Positions 15,506 to 27,222 of a stretch of DNA of 33,105 nucleotides are shown here, one piece after another; within the stretch, counting starts at the first letter, position 1, and each line of letters begins with the position of its first letter. The DNA lies in the NCBI GenBank assembly GCA_944327285.1, contig CALVHG010000029.1, positions 1 through 33,105 of the forward strand. The letters run 5' to 3'. The DNA comes from an uncultured Desulfovibrio sp. (GTDB lineage: Bacteria > Desulfobacterota > Desulfovibrionia > Desulfovibrionales > Desulfovibrionaceae). The notes below the pieces were generated by a model. It was not told where the DNA came from. It ran no database searches and saw only the letters and a list, made by a program, of their open reading frames with translations. Made by a program: the position numbers and the translations under genes.

Positions 15506-16455
15506 CTACGCCTTTACGCTCCTGTGCCACATGATGAAGAAGACGGAAAGCACGATCAGCGCGCATGCCCCCGCCATCATGAGGTTGACAGGTTCGCCTG
15601 CCAGCTGCCAGCCCAGCAGCACGCCGACTACCGGCACGCGACATATTCATAAGAAACGGCAATGGCGATGGAGACACGCTCCAGCAGCCAGAAATAGCAA
15701 TAATAGGCAATAATCCCGCCGCCAATGCTCATCCAGAGGAAGGCAAGGGAAGAGCGAACGTTCAGCACTTCCCAATGCGTCAGCGAGGCTTCTCCCCACA
15801 GCAGACCGACGAGGATGCACTCAAGCCCGCCTGCCAGTAACAGCAAGGCACAGGATTGCAGCCCCGAAAGGCTGGACACGTGCGGGAAACGCCGAGACAG
15901 CAGAGAACCGGCGACCCAGCCCCATGTGGCCACCAGCACCCAGGCCATACCGAGCAAAGGGAGGCCCCCCTCTCCCGATCCCGCAACCAGTCCTTGCTCC
16001 AGTCGCGCGGCCTCTTGCCCCATTTCCAGCATCACTAGCCCGATGGAGCTTCCGACAAGCCCAAGCCACTGCATCAGGCAGGGGCGGCGCTCCCCAGCAA
16101 ACAGCCAGCCCGCCAGCAACATGGAAACCGGCGTGGAACCGGTAATCAAGGCCGCCGCGCAAGCCGACACGCCGAGCTGTTGCCCCTTGGCAAGAAAGCC
16201 GCAGCCCATAAGCACCATAAAAACTGCCAGCCACACGGCATGCAGCAAATCGGCACGGGTCGGACGCTTCCAATGCCTGGTCGCCAGCAGAAGCAGGGAC
16301 AGCAGCGCCCCCGCCAGCAGCATCCGCGATCCTGCCAGCAAAAAGGGACCAAGCGCGGCAAGACACCATTTAATGGCGACGTAGCTGGATCCCCATGAAA
16401 TATAGAGCAGGAAAAGATGCGAAAAGACGTGAAAAAAAGAAGGGGCAGCGGCCAT
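15506..16455 (-). pseudogene. EamA/DMT-family transporter, frameshifted near the C-terminus
   Basis: A ten-helix drug/metabolite exporter of the EamA (RhaT-like) type: SWGSSYVAIKWCLAALGPFLLAGSRMLLAGALL at the start, GSTPVSMLLAGWLFAGERRPCLMQWLGLVGSSIGLVML ending the first half, and a second EamA repeat after it. The frame stops at 15628 after ERVSIAIAVSYEYV, exactly where the family continues VNPVVG. In another frame PVVGVLLGWQLAGEPVNLMMAG...FFIMWHRSVKA continues to a stop at 15506. A net shift lies at about 15631-15640 (gcgtg where three bases are expected). The ATG at 16455 has AGGAGG upstream. Either a recent pseudogene missing its last two helices or a sequencing error. Confidence 0.85.
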
Positions 16456-16685
16456 GAAGAAAATCCTCCTGGGAAAGACAAATCGCACATGCCGCTTTTT
16501 TTCACGCGGAGATCGGGACCCAATTCTCCGTGAAGCAACATGCGCTACGCCTTGCAGCCCACCCTAGAAGGGGGCAGGAGCGCTGTCAATCATCCCCCTT
16601 CTCTCTTGGCATGCGCCGGGCATCGTGATAATTTTACATTACATGAGCATGCGCAAGCATGCACTGCCATATCCTGGGGAGTACC

Positions 16686-17162
16686 ATGAAAAAAGAAGCC
16701 GACACCACAACGCCGCAGCCTTCCGTCCACGCCTTTCTGGACTTCATGGGGCGCAAGGGACTGAACACGACGGCGCAGCGCAAGGCCATTGCCGAGGCCT
16801 TCTTCGACTTTCCCGGACATCATTCGCTCGAAGAATTCTATCTGCATATACAAAAAAAAGATCCCAGCATCGGACAAACGACTGTCTACCGGACCCTGAA
16901 ACTCCTGTGCGATGCCGGACTTGCTACCGAAACCCACTTTAGCGACGGCATTGCCCGCTATGAAGTGGCTCACCCCGACAGTCATCATGATCACATGGTC
17001 TGCCTTGTCTGCGGCACTATTGTAGAAATCTGCGATGAACGCATCGAAAAGCTGCAAAAAGACATTGCCTCGGCGCATGGCTTTGTGCTGAGCGGCCATG
17101 TGCACAATCTCTACGGCATATGCCCGGCATGCCGCGCTGCCCGCGATACGCACAGCAACTAG
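16686..17162 (+). CDS. fur: Fur-family metal-dependent repressor
   Basis: A 158-residue Fur-superfamily protein. The winged helix covers about 20-90, with GLNTTAQRKAIAEAFF and IGQTTVYRTLKLLCDAGLA (recognition helix TVYRTL). The metal/dimer domain follows: ARYEVAHPDSHHDHMVCLVCGTIVEICDERIEKLQ, then HGFVLSGHVHNLYGICPAC. CxxC pairs (CLVC and CPAC) form the structural Zn site, and the HHDH cluster the regulatory site. The EICDERIEKLQ segment is closer to Fur than to PerR, but a PerR or Zur role cannot be excluded. GGGGAG lies before the ATG at 16686. The TAG stop is completed by the first bases of repeat copy D. Confidence 0.85.
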   Translation: MKKEADTTTPQPSVHAFLDFMGRKGLNTTAQRKAIAEAFFDFPGHHSLEEFYLHIQKKDPSIGQTTVYRTLKLLCDAGLATETHFSDGIARYEVAHPDSHHDHMVCLVCGTIVEICDERIEKLQKDIASAHGFVLSGHVHNLYGICPACRAARDTHSN

Positions 17163-17306
17163 AGCGTTTCAACTTTGAAAAAGATGAAACGCGAGGCGGC
17201 AGCACAGCGCCGCCCGGCCCAAAGTGAGCGGAAAAACCGCGCTTTTTCCGCGAAACGACAGGCCGTATGGTTTGAAATGCGAAGCATTTCAAACTGAAAA
17301 TGCTCT
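17161..17306 (+). repeat. 146-bp MITE-like repeat, copy D (full length)
   Basis: Starts AGAGCGTTTCAACTTTGAAA and ends GAAAATGCTCT, flanked by TA at both sides. Differs from copy C at only a few positions by eye. Its first two bases form the last two of the fur stop codon. Confidence 0.88.
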
Positions 17307-17485
17307 AAAAGCAGCGCGGCACGACGTCATACCTTTATCGCGGGCCAGCGAGACCGAGCTTTGCGCACACACCTTTTTCTGAACGCTTAATCTGCACGCG
17401 ACACTACTTGTCCCAGCTGGTGTGATAACGGTTGAAATGCCGTTCAATGCCAGCGGCGAAGCATCTGAAAAGATCTTTTAAGAAT

Positions 17486-17501
17486 TTGACATTCATTTTC
17501 T
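17486..17501 (+). promoter_or_regulatory. Candidate Fur box and promoter before the Cys-rich membrane peptide
   Basis: TTGACATTCATTTTCT resembles the TTGAAAATnATTTTCA type of Fur box reported for delta-proteobacteria, differing at three of the specified positions. Its first six bases are a perfect -35 (TTGACA), and AT-rich TTTAATAA follows as a possible -10. Overlap of operator and promoter would suit iron repression. The rest of 17307-17546 holds nothing else I can name. Confidence 0.4.
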
Positions 17502-17546
17502 ATTTTAATAAAAAGAAGAAAAACGCTCTCCACAAGAGGTTTTCCC

Positions 17547-17735
17547 ATGAGCATGGACACCCTCATCATCGGACTTTGTCTTGCCGCCGCCGTGGCTTTC
17601 ATCGCACACAAGGCCTACCGGGCCATTAAGGGCACCGGCGGGTGCAGCTGCGGTTGCCAGTGCTCCAAAGCGACGTCCCGCACGCTCACGAACACGGATG
17701 CCTGCCGCTGCTGCAATACGTCCCAAAAACGATAA
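17547..17735 (+). CDS. FeoB-associated-type Cys-rich membrane peptide
   Basis: A 62-residue protein with one N-terminal membrane helix (about 5-20, LIIGLCLAAAVAFIAH), a basic linker (KAYRAIKG) and a Cys-rich tail GGCSCGCQC plus a second CRCC cluster. This is the layout of the FeoB-associated Cys-rich membrane protein family, small partners usually encoded beside the ferrous iron transporter FeoB. No feoA or feoB is present here; instead it follows a Fur-family regulator. AAGAGG precedes the ATG; a second ATG two codons on could also be used. A role in iron uptake or metal handling is inferred from family and neighbourhood. Confidence 0.7.
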   Translation: MSMDTLIIGLCLAAAVAFIAHKAYRAIKGTGGCSCGCQCSKATSRTLTNTDACRCCNTSQKR

Positions 17736-17810
17736 TTGTCCAGATATTCTGGGGTCGTATGGCCCACTCCCTGTGCCTCGGATTCCGCGCACAAAATCCT
17801 TCGGCCAGAC

Positions 17811-17950
17811 TCAGAAACTCAGGTTGCGTTTCAAACCATACGGCCTGTCATTTCTCGGAAAAAACACGTTTTTTCTCTCGCTTCGGGCTGGGCGGCGCTG
17901 TGTCCGTCGCCTCGTACTGCACTTTATCTTTTTCAAAGATAAAACGCTCT
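17811..17950 (-). repeat. 146-bp MITE-like repeat, diverged copy G
   Basis: Contains GCGTTTCAAACCATACGGCCTGTC, a GGAAAAAACACGTTTTTTC hairpin, CTTCGGGCTGGGCGGCGCTGTG and the end AAAACGCTCT, in the same orientation as copy B. The left terminal part is degenerate and the internal hairpin at that end is lost. It lies between the Cys-rich peptide gene and the atp operon terminator. Confidence 0.7.
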
Positions 17951-17973
17951 ATCCTCCCGCACGCACGAACCGC

Positions 17974-18012
17974 AAAAAAACAGGGCCGGAAATCGAAAGA
18001 TTTCCGGCCCTG
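17974..18012 (-). terminator. Rho-independent terminator of the F1 ATP synthase operon
   Basis: A perfect 14-bp stem, CAGGGCCGGAAATC (17981-17994) with GATTTCCGGCCCTG (17999-18012), with a four-base loop, followed on the minus strand by seven T. It lies 22 bases past the atpC stop. Confidence 0.95.
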
Positions 18013-18033
18013 TCGTATCTGCGGAGAACGCCC

Positions 18034-18435
18034 TTAACGCAGGTTGGCGATTTGCAGGCGCATCATAGCTCTCTGGAGAGCAGCCTCGGCTCTGGCGTGG
18101 TCGATGTTTTCACCGCCTTCGGCAAGGCGCTTTTCTGCGCGATCCCGGGCGGCTTCGGCCCGAGCGGTATCAATATCCGCCGCGACTTCGGCGGATTCGG
18201 CCAGAACAGTCAGCACCTTATTGTTCACGTCGGCAAAACCGCCGGAAATGAACACATTGGTCGAGATACCGTTCTGCGTATACCGCAGGCAGCCGGTCTT
18301 GAGGGCGGACAGGAGCGAGACGTGATGCGGCAGCACGCCGAACTCGCCCATCACACCGGGGCAGACAGTCATATCCACCTCAGCGCTGACCACGGTCTTG
18401 TCGGGCGTGACCACTTCCAATTGCAGCGTGCTCAT
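18034..18435 (-). CDS. atpC: F1 ATP synthase epsilon subunit
   Basis: Central-stalk subunit that couples and regulates rotation. The N-terminal beta-sandwich (about 1-85) has LQLEVVTPDKTVVSAEVDMTVCPGVMGEFGVLPHHVSLLSALKTG, typical for epsilon, and the C-terminal two-helix domain (about 88-133) contains DIDTARAEAARDRAEKRLAEG and a second Arg-rich helix. At 133 residues it has full length. It starts 9 bases after the atpD stop and is the last gene of the operon. Confidence 0.96.
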   Translation of the reverse strand: MSTLQLEVVTPDKTVVSAEVDMTVCPGVMGEFGVLPHHVSLLSALKTGCLRYTQNGISTNVFISGGFADVNNKVLTVLAESAEVAADIDTARAEAARDRAEKRLAEGGENIDHARAEAALQRAMMRLQIANLR

Positions 18436-18444
18436 GGGCGCTCC

Positions 18445-20762
<2,318 letters not shown>

Positions 20763-20777
20763 ACGCAACTCCCGGCG

Positions 20778-22286
<1,509 letters not shown>

Positions 22287-22289
22287 GTG

Positions 22290-22841
22290 CTATTCACCCC
22301 TCTTGAATGTCTCCCGAAGGATCGCCAACTGCGCGCGCAGACTTGCGTCCAGCACTCGATCACCGACCTTCAGCACCACTCCCCCAAGGATGGATGCGTC
22401 AACGTCAAAGGTGAGTTCGATGCCGGCTCCGGCTTTTTCCTCCAGCGCGGCCTTCAGCTGGCCGCGCTTCGCATCAGTCAGTTCCACGGCGGTGGTGAGG
22501 TTGCCGCGGATAATGCCTTTAGCATCGTCCAGAAGCTTGCGGAAGCAGGCGACAATCTCGCCGAGACAGGCGAGGCGCTCTTTGTCAGCCAGCAAGAAAC
22601 AAAAGTTTCGGACGGTGGGGTCGGCATTAATTTTTTTGAAAAGGGCCTGAAGAACCTTCTTTTTCTCTTCACTGCTGATAACAGGGCTTTTCAGCGCCTG
22701 TTCCAGCTTGGCCGAGGATTCAAGCAGGCTCCCGATGGCGAACAGATTATCGCCATAGCGGTTCAGCACCTTGGCGCCGCCGGCCTGACCCAGCGAAAAT
22801 AGCGCATGTGCATACCTGCGGGCAACTATGGCGTCGGTCAA
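22290..22841 (-). CDS. atpH: F1 ATP synthase delta subunit
   Basis: Peripheral-stalk subunit that caps F1 and binds the b subunits (OSCP family). The N-terminal six-helix part begins with IVARRYAHALFSLGQ, the family signature, and the C-terminal part contains VELTDAKRGQLKAALEEKAGAGIELTFDVDASILGGVVLKVGDRVLDASLRAQLAILRETF, the conserved iGG-v-vGd--iD-S segment. At 183 residues it has normal length. It overlaps the atpF stop by 4 bases (ATGA-type overlap). Confidence 0.96.
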   Translation of the reverse strand: MTDAIVARRYAHALFSLGQAGGAKVLNRYGDNLFAIGSLLESSAKLEQALKSPVISSEEKKKVLQALFKKINADPTVRNFCFLLADKERLACLGEIVACFRKLLDDAKGIIRGNLTTAVELTDAKRGQLKAALEEKAGAGIELTFDVDASILGGVVLKVGDRVLDASLRAQLAILRETFKRGE

Positions 22842-23431
22842 TGGAGCACCACCTTGTTAAGGGATTTGTCGATGAGGGCCTCCTGCTCGGCAGGGCCGAG
22901 CTTCTTGGCCAGGGCCTTTTCGGTGGCGGCCACAATCTCGTCGGCGATGGTCGCGCGCACTTCTGCGATGACGGCGCGGCCTTCGTTTTCCGCCGAGCGA
23001 CGCGCCTGTTCCACAATCTGCGTCGCCTGGGCGCGAGCCTCGTCGATGATGGCCTGCTTCAGGCTTTCGGCCTGTTCGCGGCTTTCATCAAGAATGGCCC
23101 GGCGTTCTGCTTCCAGGTTGCGGATGCGCTGTTCGACCTTGTCCAGCTCTTCGCGGGCGCTCTTGCGACGGGCATCCAGGCTGTCCAGCTCGCTGGAGAT
23201 GCCTTCGCGACGATTGCGGAAGAACTGTTTGGCCTTGCCGCCGATGAAGTACCACAGGATGCCGGCGAACAGCACGAAGTTAAGCACGCGCCAGGCGAAG
23301 TCGTCCCAGCGGGGCCCGTGGCCCTCGGCAGCCCATGCGGCCGAAGCGCTCAGGAGCACGACGACGGCGACGGGCGCGACGGCAGCGGCCGTACGCACGA
23401 AGCGTGAGATGGCGTATTTTTTCCGGTTCAA
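22838..23431 (-). CDS. atpF: F1Fo ATP synthase subunit b
   Basis: Peripheral-stalk subunit linking subunit a to F1. The N-terminus carries a leader-like hydrophobic stretch (AAAVAPVAVVVLLSASAAWA), then a membrane anchor near VLNFVLFAGILWYFIGGKAKQFF, followed by a ~130-residue helical coiled coil rich in Glu, Arg and Ala. I prefer the TTG at 23431 because GAGGGGG lies just before it; the frame continues upstream to a GTG at 23458, which has no ribosome site. Together with atpF' it gives a b/b' heterodimeric stalk, as known in Desulfovibrio, cyanobacteria and alphaproteobacteria. Confidence 0.93.
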   Translation of the reverse strand: MNRKKYAISRFVRTAAAVAPVAVVVLLSASAAWAAEGHGPRWDDFAWRVLNFVLFAGILWYFIGGKAKQFFRNRREGISSELDSLDARRKSAREELDKVEQRIRNLEAERRAILDESREQAESLKQAIIDEARAQATQIVEQARRSAENEGRAVIAEVRATIADEIVAATEKALAKKLGPAEQEALIDKSLNKVVLH

Positions 23432-23530
23432 AGCCCACCCCCTCTTTGGGTCACTCACAAACGGGCGCGCAGGCCCGTACCCCCTGACCAGTTCGCGCGC
23501 CGCCGGGCGGGCGCGATCCGCCTTATACCG

Positions 23531-23947
23531 CTAACCCAGAACGCGGGCAACGGCCTTGTCGGCAAATTCGTCAATCCGGCCGCGCAGCTGCGACATGGCG
23601 GCGTCGGCTTCGCCCCGCAGGGTTTCGCGGGCCTGAGCCATGATCGTCTGAGCTTCCTGCTGGGCGGCGCTCACAAGAGCGGCCTGCTCGGCGGCCCCGG
23701 CAGCGCGCGCTTCAGCGCGATTCTTGCCGGCTTCCTGGCGCGCACCCTGCAGCTGCGCCTCGTAGTCGGCAAGACGCTGGGCGGCCTGCTCTTCAAAGGA
23801 GGCGGCCTCGGAGCCCATGCCGTCCATAACGGATTTGCGCTGGCGGATGATGTTCCGGATCGGGCGAATGAGCAGCACGTTCAAAAGAATGAGCGCCACA
23901 AAGAAGTTCACCAACTGGAAAAGCAGGGTGATATTGAGATCCAGCAT
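23531..23947 (-). CDS. atpF': F1Fo ATP synthase subunit b'
   Basis: Second peripheral-stalk subunit. One N-terminal membrane helix (MLDLNITLLFQLVNFFVALILLNVLLIRPI), no leader peptide, then a shorter coiled coil (ADYEAQLQGARQEAGKNRAEARAAG...). At 138 residues it is shorter than atpF, as usual for b'. GGAGGGGGCGGGA precedes the ATG. It is the first gene of the F1 operon; 72 to 99 bases with GC-rich dyads separate it from atpF. Confidence 0.93.
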   Translation of the reverse strand: MLDLNITLLFQLVNFFVALILLNVLLIRPIRNIIRQRKSVMDGMGSEAASFEEQAAQRLADYEAQLQGARQEAGKNRAEARAAGAAEQAALVSAAQQEAQTIMAQARETLRGEADAAMSQLRGRIDEFADKAVARVLG

Positions 23948-23994
23948 TCCCGCCCCCTCCTGTAAAAAGGCAAAATGTTGTAAGAAGCATACGA

Positions 23995-24023
23995 AACGTA
24001 GCCCGAAGAACCGGTTCTGTCAA
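23995..24023 (-). promoter_or_regulatory. Promoter of the F1 ATP synthase operon with an internal 12-bp palindrome
   Basis: On the minus strand a perfect TTGACA (24023-24018), exactly 17 bases, then TACGTT (24000-23995), about 50 bases before the atpF' start. The spacer begins with AGAACCGGTTCT (24007-24018), a perfect 12-bp palindrome that touches the -35 box and could be an operator. Confidence 0.6.
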
Positions 24024-24028
24024 AGGGT

Positions 24029-24046
24029 CTGTGACAAAATTCCCAA
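24029..24046. promoter_or_regulatory. Candidate Rex operator upstream of the F1 promoter
   Basis: CTGTG-N8-CCCAA fits TTGTG-N8-CACAA at 8 of 10 fixed positions with correct spacing, five bases upstream of the -35 box. Same quality as the site at 7659-7676. Either alone is weak; the pair at both atp promoters is more suggestive. Confidence 0.3.
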
Positions 24047-24127
24047 CGTTTTTTCAAAAAAAAGCCTTTCAATCTTTTTTTATCAAATAAAATCAACGGG
24101 AAAGAGCACGCGAAAAAAAGTCCTTTT

Positions 24128-24880
24128 TTATTCGAGAAGGAGGATCAAGCCGCCGATTGCGGGCGTCAGCACCACGCAGGCGCGCAGCAGCCACAGGGGC
24201 GCGAGCCGCGTGAACTTCGCGCCGACGTAGGCCCCCAGCATCTGCCCGGAAAGCACCTGCGCAAACAGCAGCGGATCAAGATGCCCGTGCCAGAGATAGC
24301 CCGCGCCGCCCATAGCCGCAATGGGCAGAATCACCATCATGGTCGTGCCTACGGTCATGTAGAGCGGCACATGGAAAACTATCAGCAGAGTCAACTGGAT
24401 AAAGGGCGCGGCCCCTACGCCGAAGGCTCCCGACAACAGCCCGTTAAACAGGCCCAGCCCGCCCACATGCAGCCAGTGGCGCAGCGCGCCGTCGTCCCGC
24501 ACCTGCCAGCGGAAGAGGCAGCAGTCCGAACGGAATATCTTCAGGTAGAAAAGCCAGGAAGAAAGGAGCAGCACCACCCCGGTGAAAGGCCGCAGCGTGT
24601 CGCCGTCGAGACCGGATGAAAAAGAAGCCCCCGCAAAGGCCCCGACCGCCCCGAACAGTCCGATGGAAGCCCCCAGCCGCAAAAGAACATTGCCTTCCCG
24701 AAAATGACTGACCGACCCGGAAAGCGTCGTGAACATCATCCCGGCCAGCGACGTTCCCAGCGCCGTATGCACGGGGACGCCGAAAAAGGCCGTCAGCAGA
24801 GCAATGGTGACGCCCGCCCCTCCGGCGCCGACAAAACCCACGATGCCTCCGAGAAGCAGCATGGCAAGAAAGATAAGCAT
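24128..24880 (-). CDS. TauE/SafE-family permease (sulfite/organosulfonate export type)
   Basis: A 250-residue membrane protein of the TauE/SafE (DUF81) family with seven to eight hydrophobic segments. Signatures are the two related halves: LLLGGIVGFVGAGGAGVTIALLTAFFGVPVHTALGTSLAGMMFTTLSGSVSHF at the N-terminus and LGLFNGLLSGAFGVGAAPFIQLTLLIVFHVPLYMTVGTTMMVILPIAAMGG in the second half. Members export sulfite, sulfoacetate or other sulfur anions; substrate here is unknown, though sulfur anions suit a sulfate reducer. The ATG at 24880 is preceded by GGGAG; upstream in-frame codons run into the pyrH promoter region and are rejected. Divergent from pyrH. Confidence 0.88.
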   Translation of the reverse strand: MLIFLAMLLLGGIVGFVGAGGAGVTIALLTAFFGVPVHTALGTSLAGMMFTTLSGSVSHFREGNVLLRLGASIGLFGAVGAFAGASFSSGLDGDTLRPFTGVVLLLSSWLFYLKIFRSDCCLFRWQVRDDGALRHWLHVGGLGLFNGLLSGAFGVGAAPFIQLTLLIVFHVPLYMTVGTTMMVILPIAAMGGAGYLWHGHLDPLLFAQVLSGQMLGAYVGAKFTRLAPLWLLRACVVLTPAIGGLILLLE

Positions 24881-24987
24881 AAGGAACTCCCTGAAAAAAA
24901 CTGCGCCGCGCGCGGCGCCTGCCTCTGCATAAGCCTCCGCTTCCTGTCTTGCAAGATTCCCGCGAGGGGCAGGAGCCAAAAGGGTCT

Positions 24988-25015
24988 TTGAGTTGGAACA
25001 ATATTTTGATACACT
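24988..25015 (+). promoter_or_regulatory. Candidate promoter of the pyrH operon
   Basis: TTGAGT (24988-24993), a 16-base spacer, then TACACT (25010-25015), in a short AT-rich patch between the divergent TauE/SafE and pyrH genes. The leader to the pyrH ATG would be about 110 bases. Confidence 0.4.
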
Positions 25016-25131
25016 GCCCCCGTCGCGCGCCATGGGCGCGCTGTCCGCAACGACCTGCCGCATCGGCGGCATGTCCACTGCGGCCTCCGCTCCCTGCGGA
25101 TGCGCCGCGCAGACCTGCGAGGAAAACAGTC

Positions 25132-25845
25132 ATGGCGGAACTGAAGTACAAGCGCGTCCTGCTCAAGCTGAGCGGCGAAGCTCTGGCCGGGGAACTCAAG
25201 ACGGGCATCAATCCCGATACCGTCGCCGCAATCTGCACCGAAATAGGCGGCCTGCTCGATCTGGGCGTTCAGCTGGCCCTTGTCATCGGCGGCGGCAACA
25301 TCTTCCGCGGCCTTTCCGGCTCGGCCAAGGGGATGGAGCGATCCTCGGCCGACTACATGGGTATGCTGGCCACGGTGCTCAACGCGCTGGCCGTACAGGA
25401 CATGCTGGAAAAGCAGGGCTATCCCACCCGCGTTCTGTCCGCCATCACCATGCAGGAAGTCTGCGAGCCCTTTATCCGGCGTCGCGCTCTGCGCCACCTC
25501 GAAAAGGGGCGCGTGGTCATCTGCGCGGCCGGCACCGGCAACCCCTATTTTACCACGGACACCACGGCGGCCCTGCGCGGCATGGAATTGCAGTGCGACG
25601 CCGTCATCAAGGCGACCAAGGTAGACGGCATTTATGACAAGGATCCCGCCGTCCATGACGATGCCGTCAAGTACGACAGCCTGACCTATGACGAAACCCT
25701 GAATCGTCGCATCGGCGTCATGGATGCCGCCGCCTTTGCGCTCATGCGCGACAACAACGTGCCCATCATCGTGTGCCGCATGTTCGGCGGGTATATCCGC
25801 CGCGTGCTTCTCGGCGAAGCCGTCGGCACCATCGTTCATAAGTAG
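25132..25845 (+). CDS. pyrH: UMP kinase
   Basis: Converts UMP to UDP with ATP; hexameric bacterial amino acid kinase-fold enzyme. [15 protein letters not shown] (5-19) is the phosphate loop start, [10 protein letters not shown] the second Gly-rich loop, and [23 protein letters not shown] the UMP/ATP site; [13 protein letters not shown] is also diagnostic. At 237 residues it is normal. GAGGAAAA precedes the ATG. The common upstream genes rpsB and tsf are absent here, so this copy heads its own operon with frr. Confidence 0.97.
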   Translation: MAELKYKRVLLKLSGEALAGELKTGINPDTVAAICTEIGGLLDLGVQLALVIGGGNIFRGLSGSAKGMERSSADYMGMLATVLNALAVQDMLEKQGYPTRVLSAITMQEVCEPFIRRRALRHLEKGRVVICAAGTGNPYFTTDTTAALRGMELQCDAVIKATKVDGIYDKDPAVHDDAVKYDSLTYDETLNRRIGVMDAAAFALMRDNNVPIIVCRMFGGYIRRVLLGEAVGTIVHK

Positions 25846-25871
25846 CAACCGAGAACCTCAAGGAGTCCCGC

Positions 25872-26432
25872 ATGGATATCGACGGCATTCTCCTCGATAC
25901 CGAAGACCGCATGGAAAAGGCGCTGGCATCGCTGGAGCGCGAATTTGCCAAGCTGCGCACCGGCCGCGCCACAACGGCTCTCGTGGACGGCATCAAGGCC
26001 GATTACTACGGCACGCCCACGCCTATTTCGCAGATGGCTTCCGTGGCTGTGCCCGACAGCCGGACCATCACCATCCAGCCCTGGGACAAGGGCGGTATCA
26101 GCGTGGTGGAAAAAGCCATTCTCAAATCCGATCTGGGCCTGACGCCCGTCAATGACGGCCGCCTGATTCGCATCAGCATTCCGCCGCTGACCGAAGAGCG
26201 CCGCAAGGAGCTTGTCAAGGTTTCGCGCAAGTACGGCGAAGACGCCAAGGTCGCCATTCGCAACGTGCGTCGCGATGCCAACGACAGCCTGAAAAAGCTG
26301 GAGAAGGACAAGACCATCACCGAAGACGAGCAGAAAAAGGCCGAAGCCGACGTGCAGAAGCTGACAGACCGCTTCGTTGCCGAAACGGACAAGAAGTGCG
26401 CGGCCAAAGAAAAAGAAATCATGGATATCTAA
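25872..26432 (+). CDS. frr: Ribosome recycling factor
   Basis: Splits post-termination ribosomes together with EF-G. The 186-residue protein has the two-domain RRF pattern: helix I ([20 protein letters not shown]), the small domain ([30 protein letters not shown]), and helices II/III ([45 protein letters not shown] sequence, here [19 protein letters not shown]). AAGGAG lies before the ATG, 26 bases after pyrH. Confidence 0.97.
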   Translation: MDIDGILLDTEDRMEKALASLEREFAKLRTGRATTALVDGIKADYYGTPTPISQMASVAVPDSRTITIQPWDKGGISVVEKAILKSDLGLTPVNDGRLIRISIPPLTEERRKELVKVSRKYGEDAKVAIRNVRRDANDSLKKLEKDKTITEDEQKKAEADVQKLTDRFVAETDKKCAAKEKEIMDI

Positions 26433-26487
26433 CCGGGCATGCGGGGCGCGGCAGACAGTGTCGCGCCCCGCGTGCGTACAGGCTCGT

Positions 26488-27222
26488 ATGAACGCTACCG
26501 ACGACGTCACTTCATTGCCGCTGCCCGTGCATCTTGCCGTCATTATGGACGGCAACGGACGCTGGGCGCAGGCGCGCGGCCTGCCGCGCGAAGCCGGGCA
26601 CCGTGCCGGCGCGGAAACCGTGCGCGACATCGTGACCGAATGCCGCAGGATCGGCATCCGCTATCTGACGCTCTACACCTTTTCCAGCGAAAACTGGAAC
26701 CGCCCGAAAACGGAAGTGACGGCTCTTTTCAGCCTGTTGCTGGAATTTCTTGGCCAGGAAGTGCCGCGCATGGAGCGCGAGGGCATTCGTCTGAATATCC
26801 TCGGCGATATTGAGGGATTGCCGCTTGCCGCCCGCACGGCTCTGCGTCACGGCATGCGCCGCACAGCCGCCAACGACGGCATGGTGCTGAATCTCGCGCT
26901 CAATTACGGCGGGCGCGCCGAGATCGTGCGGGCCGTGCGGGAGCTGCTGCGCGAGGGCGTTTCCCCCGACGAAGTGACGGAAGAAAGTTTTGCCCGTCAT
27001 CTTTATACGGCCGGACAGCCGGACCCGGACTTTCTCATCCGCACCAGCGGCGAACAGCGCCTGAGCAATTATCTGCTTTATCAGTGCGCTTACAGCGAAT
27101 TTTACTTTACCCCCGTGCCGTGGCCCGATTTTCGCGTGCCGCAGCTGCATGAGGCTCTGGCCGTCTACGGCTCGCGCTCGCGCCGTTTCGGCAAAACACA
27201 GGAGCAAATAGATGCCCGTTGA
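26488..27222 (+). CDS. uppS: Isoprenyl (undecaprenyl) diphosphate synthase
   Basis: Builds C55 undecaprenyl diphosphate, the lipid carrier for cell wall synthesis, from FPP and IPP. The cis-prenyltransferase signatures are all present: HLAVIMDGNGRWAQ with the catalytic Asp near residue 20, YLTLYTFSSENWNRP, LALNYGGRAEI and FLIRTSGEQRLSNYLLYQCAYSEFYF. At 244 residues it is normal. The ATG at 26488 has a weak AGG-only ribosome site; the in-frame extension to 26377 overlaps frr and is rejected. The end overlaps cdsA by 11 bases. Confidence 0.96.
   Translation: MNATDDVTSLPLPVHLAVIMDGNGRWAQARGLPREAGHRAGAETVRDIVTECRRIGIRYLTLYTFSSENWNRPKTEVTALFSLLLEFLGQEVPRMEREGIRLNILGDIEGLPLAARTALRHGMRRTAANDGMVLNLALNYGGRAEIVRAVRELLREGVSPDEVTEESFARHLYTAGQPDPDFLIRTSGEQRLSNYLLYQCAYSEFYFTPVPWPDFRVPQLHEALAVYGSRSRRFGKTQEQIDAR

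Noticed and set aside
15490..15520. A possible right-hand attachment site matching the ssrA 3' end
   Set aside because: Only a short, imperfect match around CCGCCT, inside the coding end of the EamA gene; not enough for an att site.
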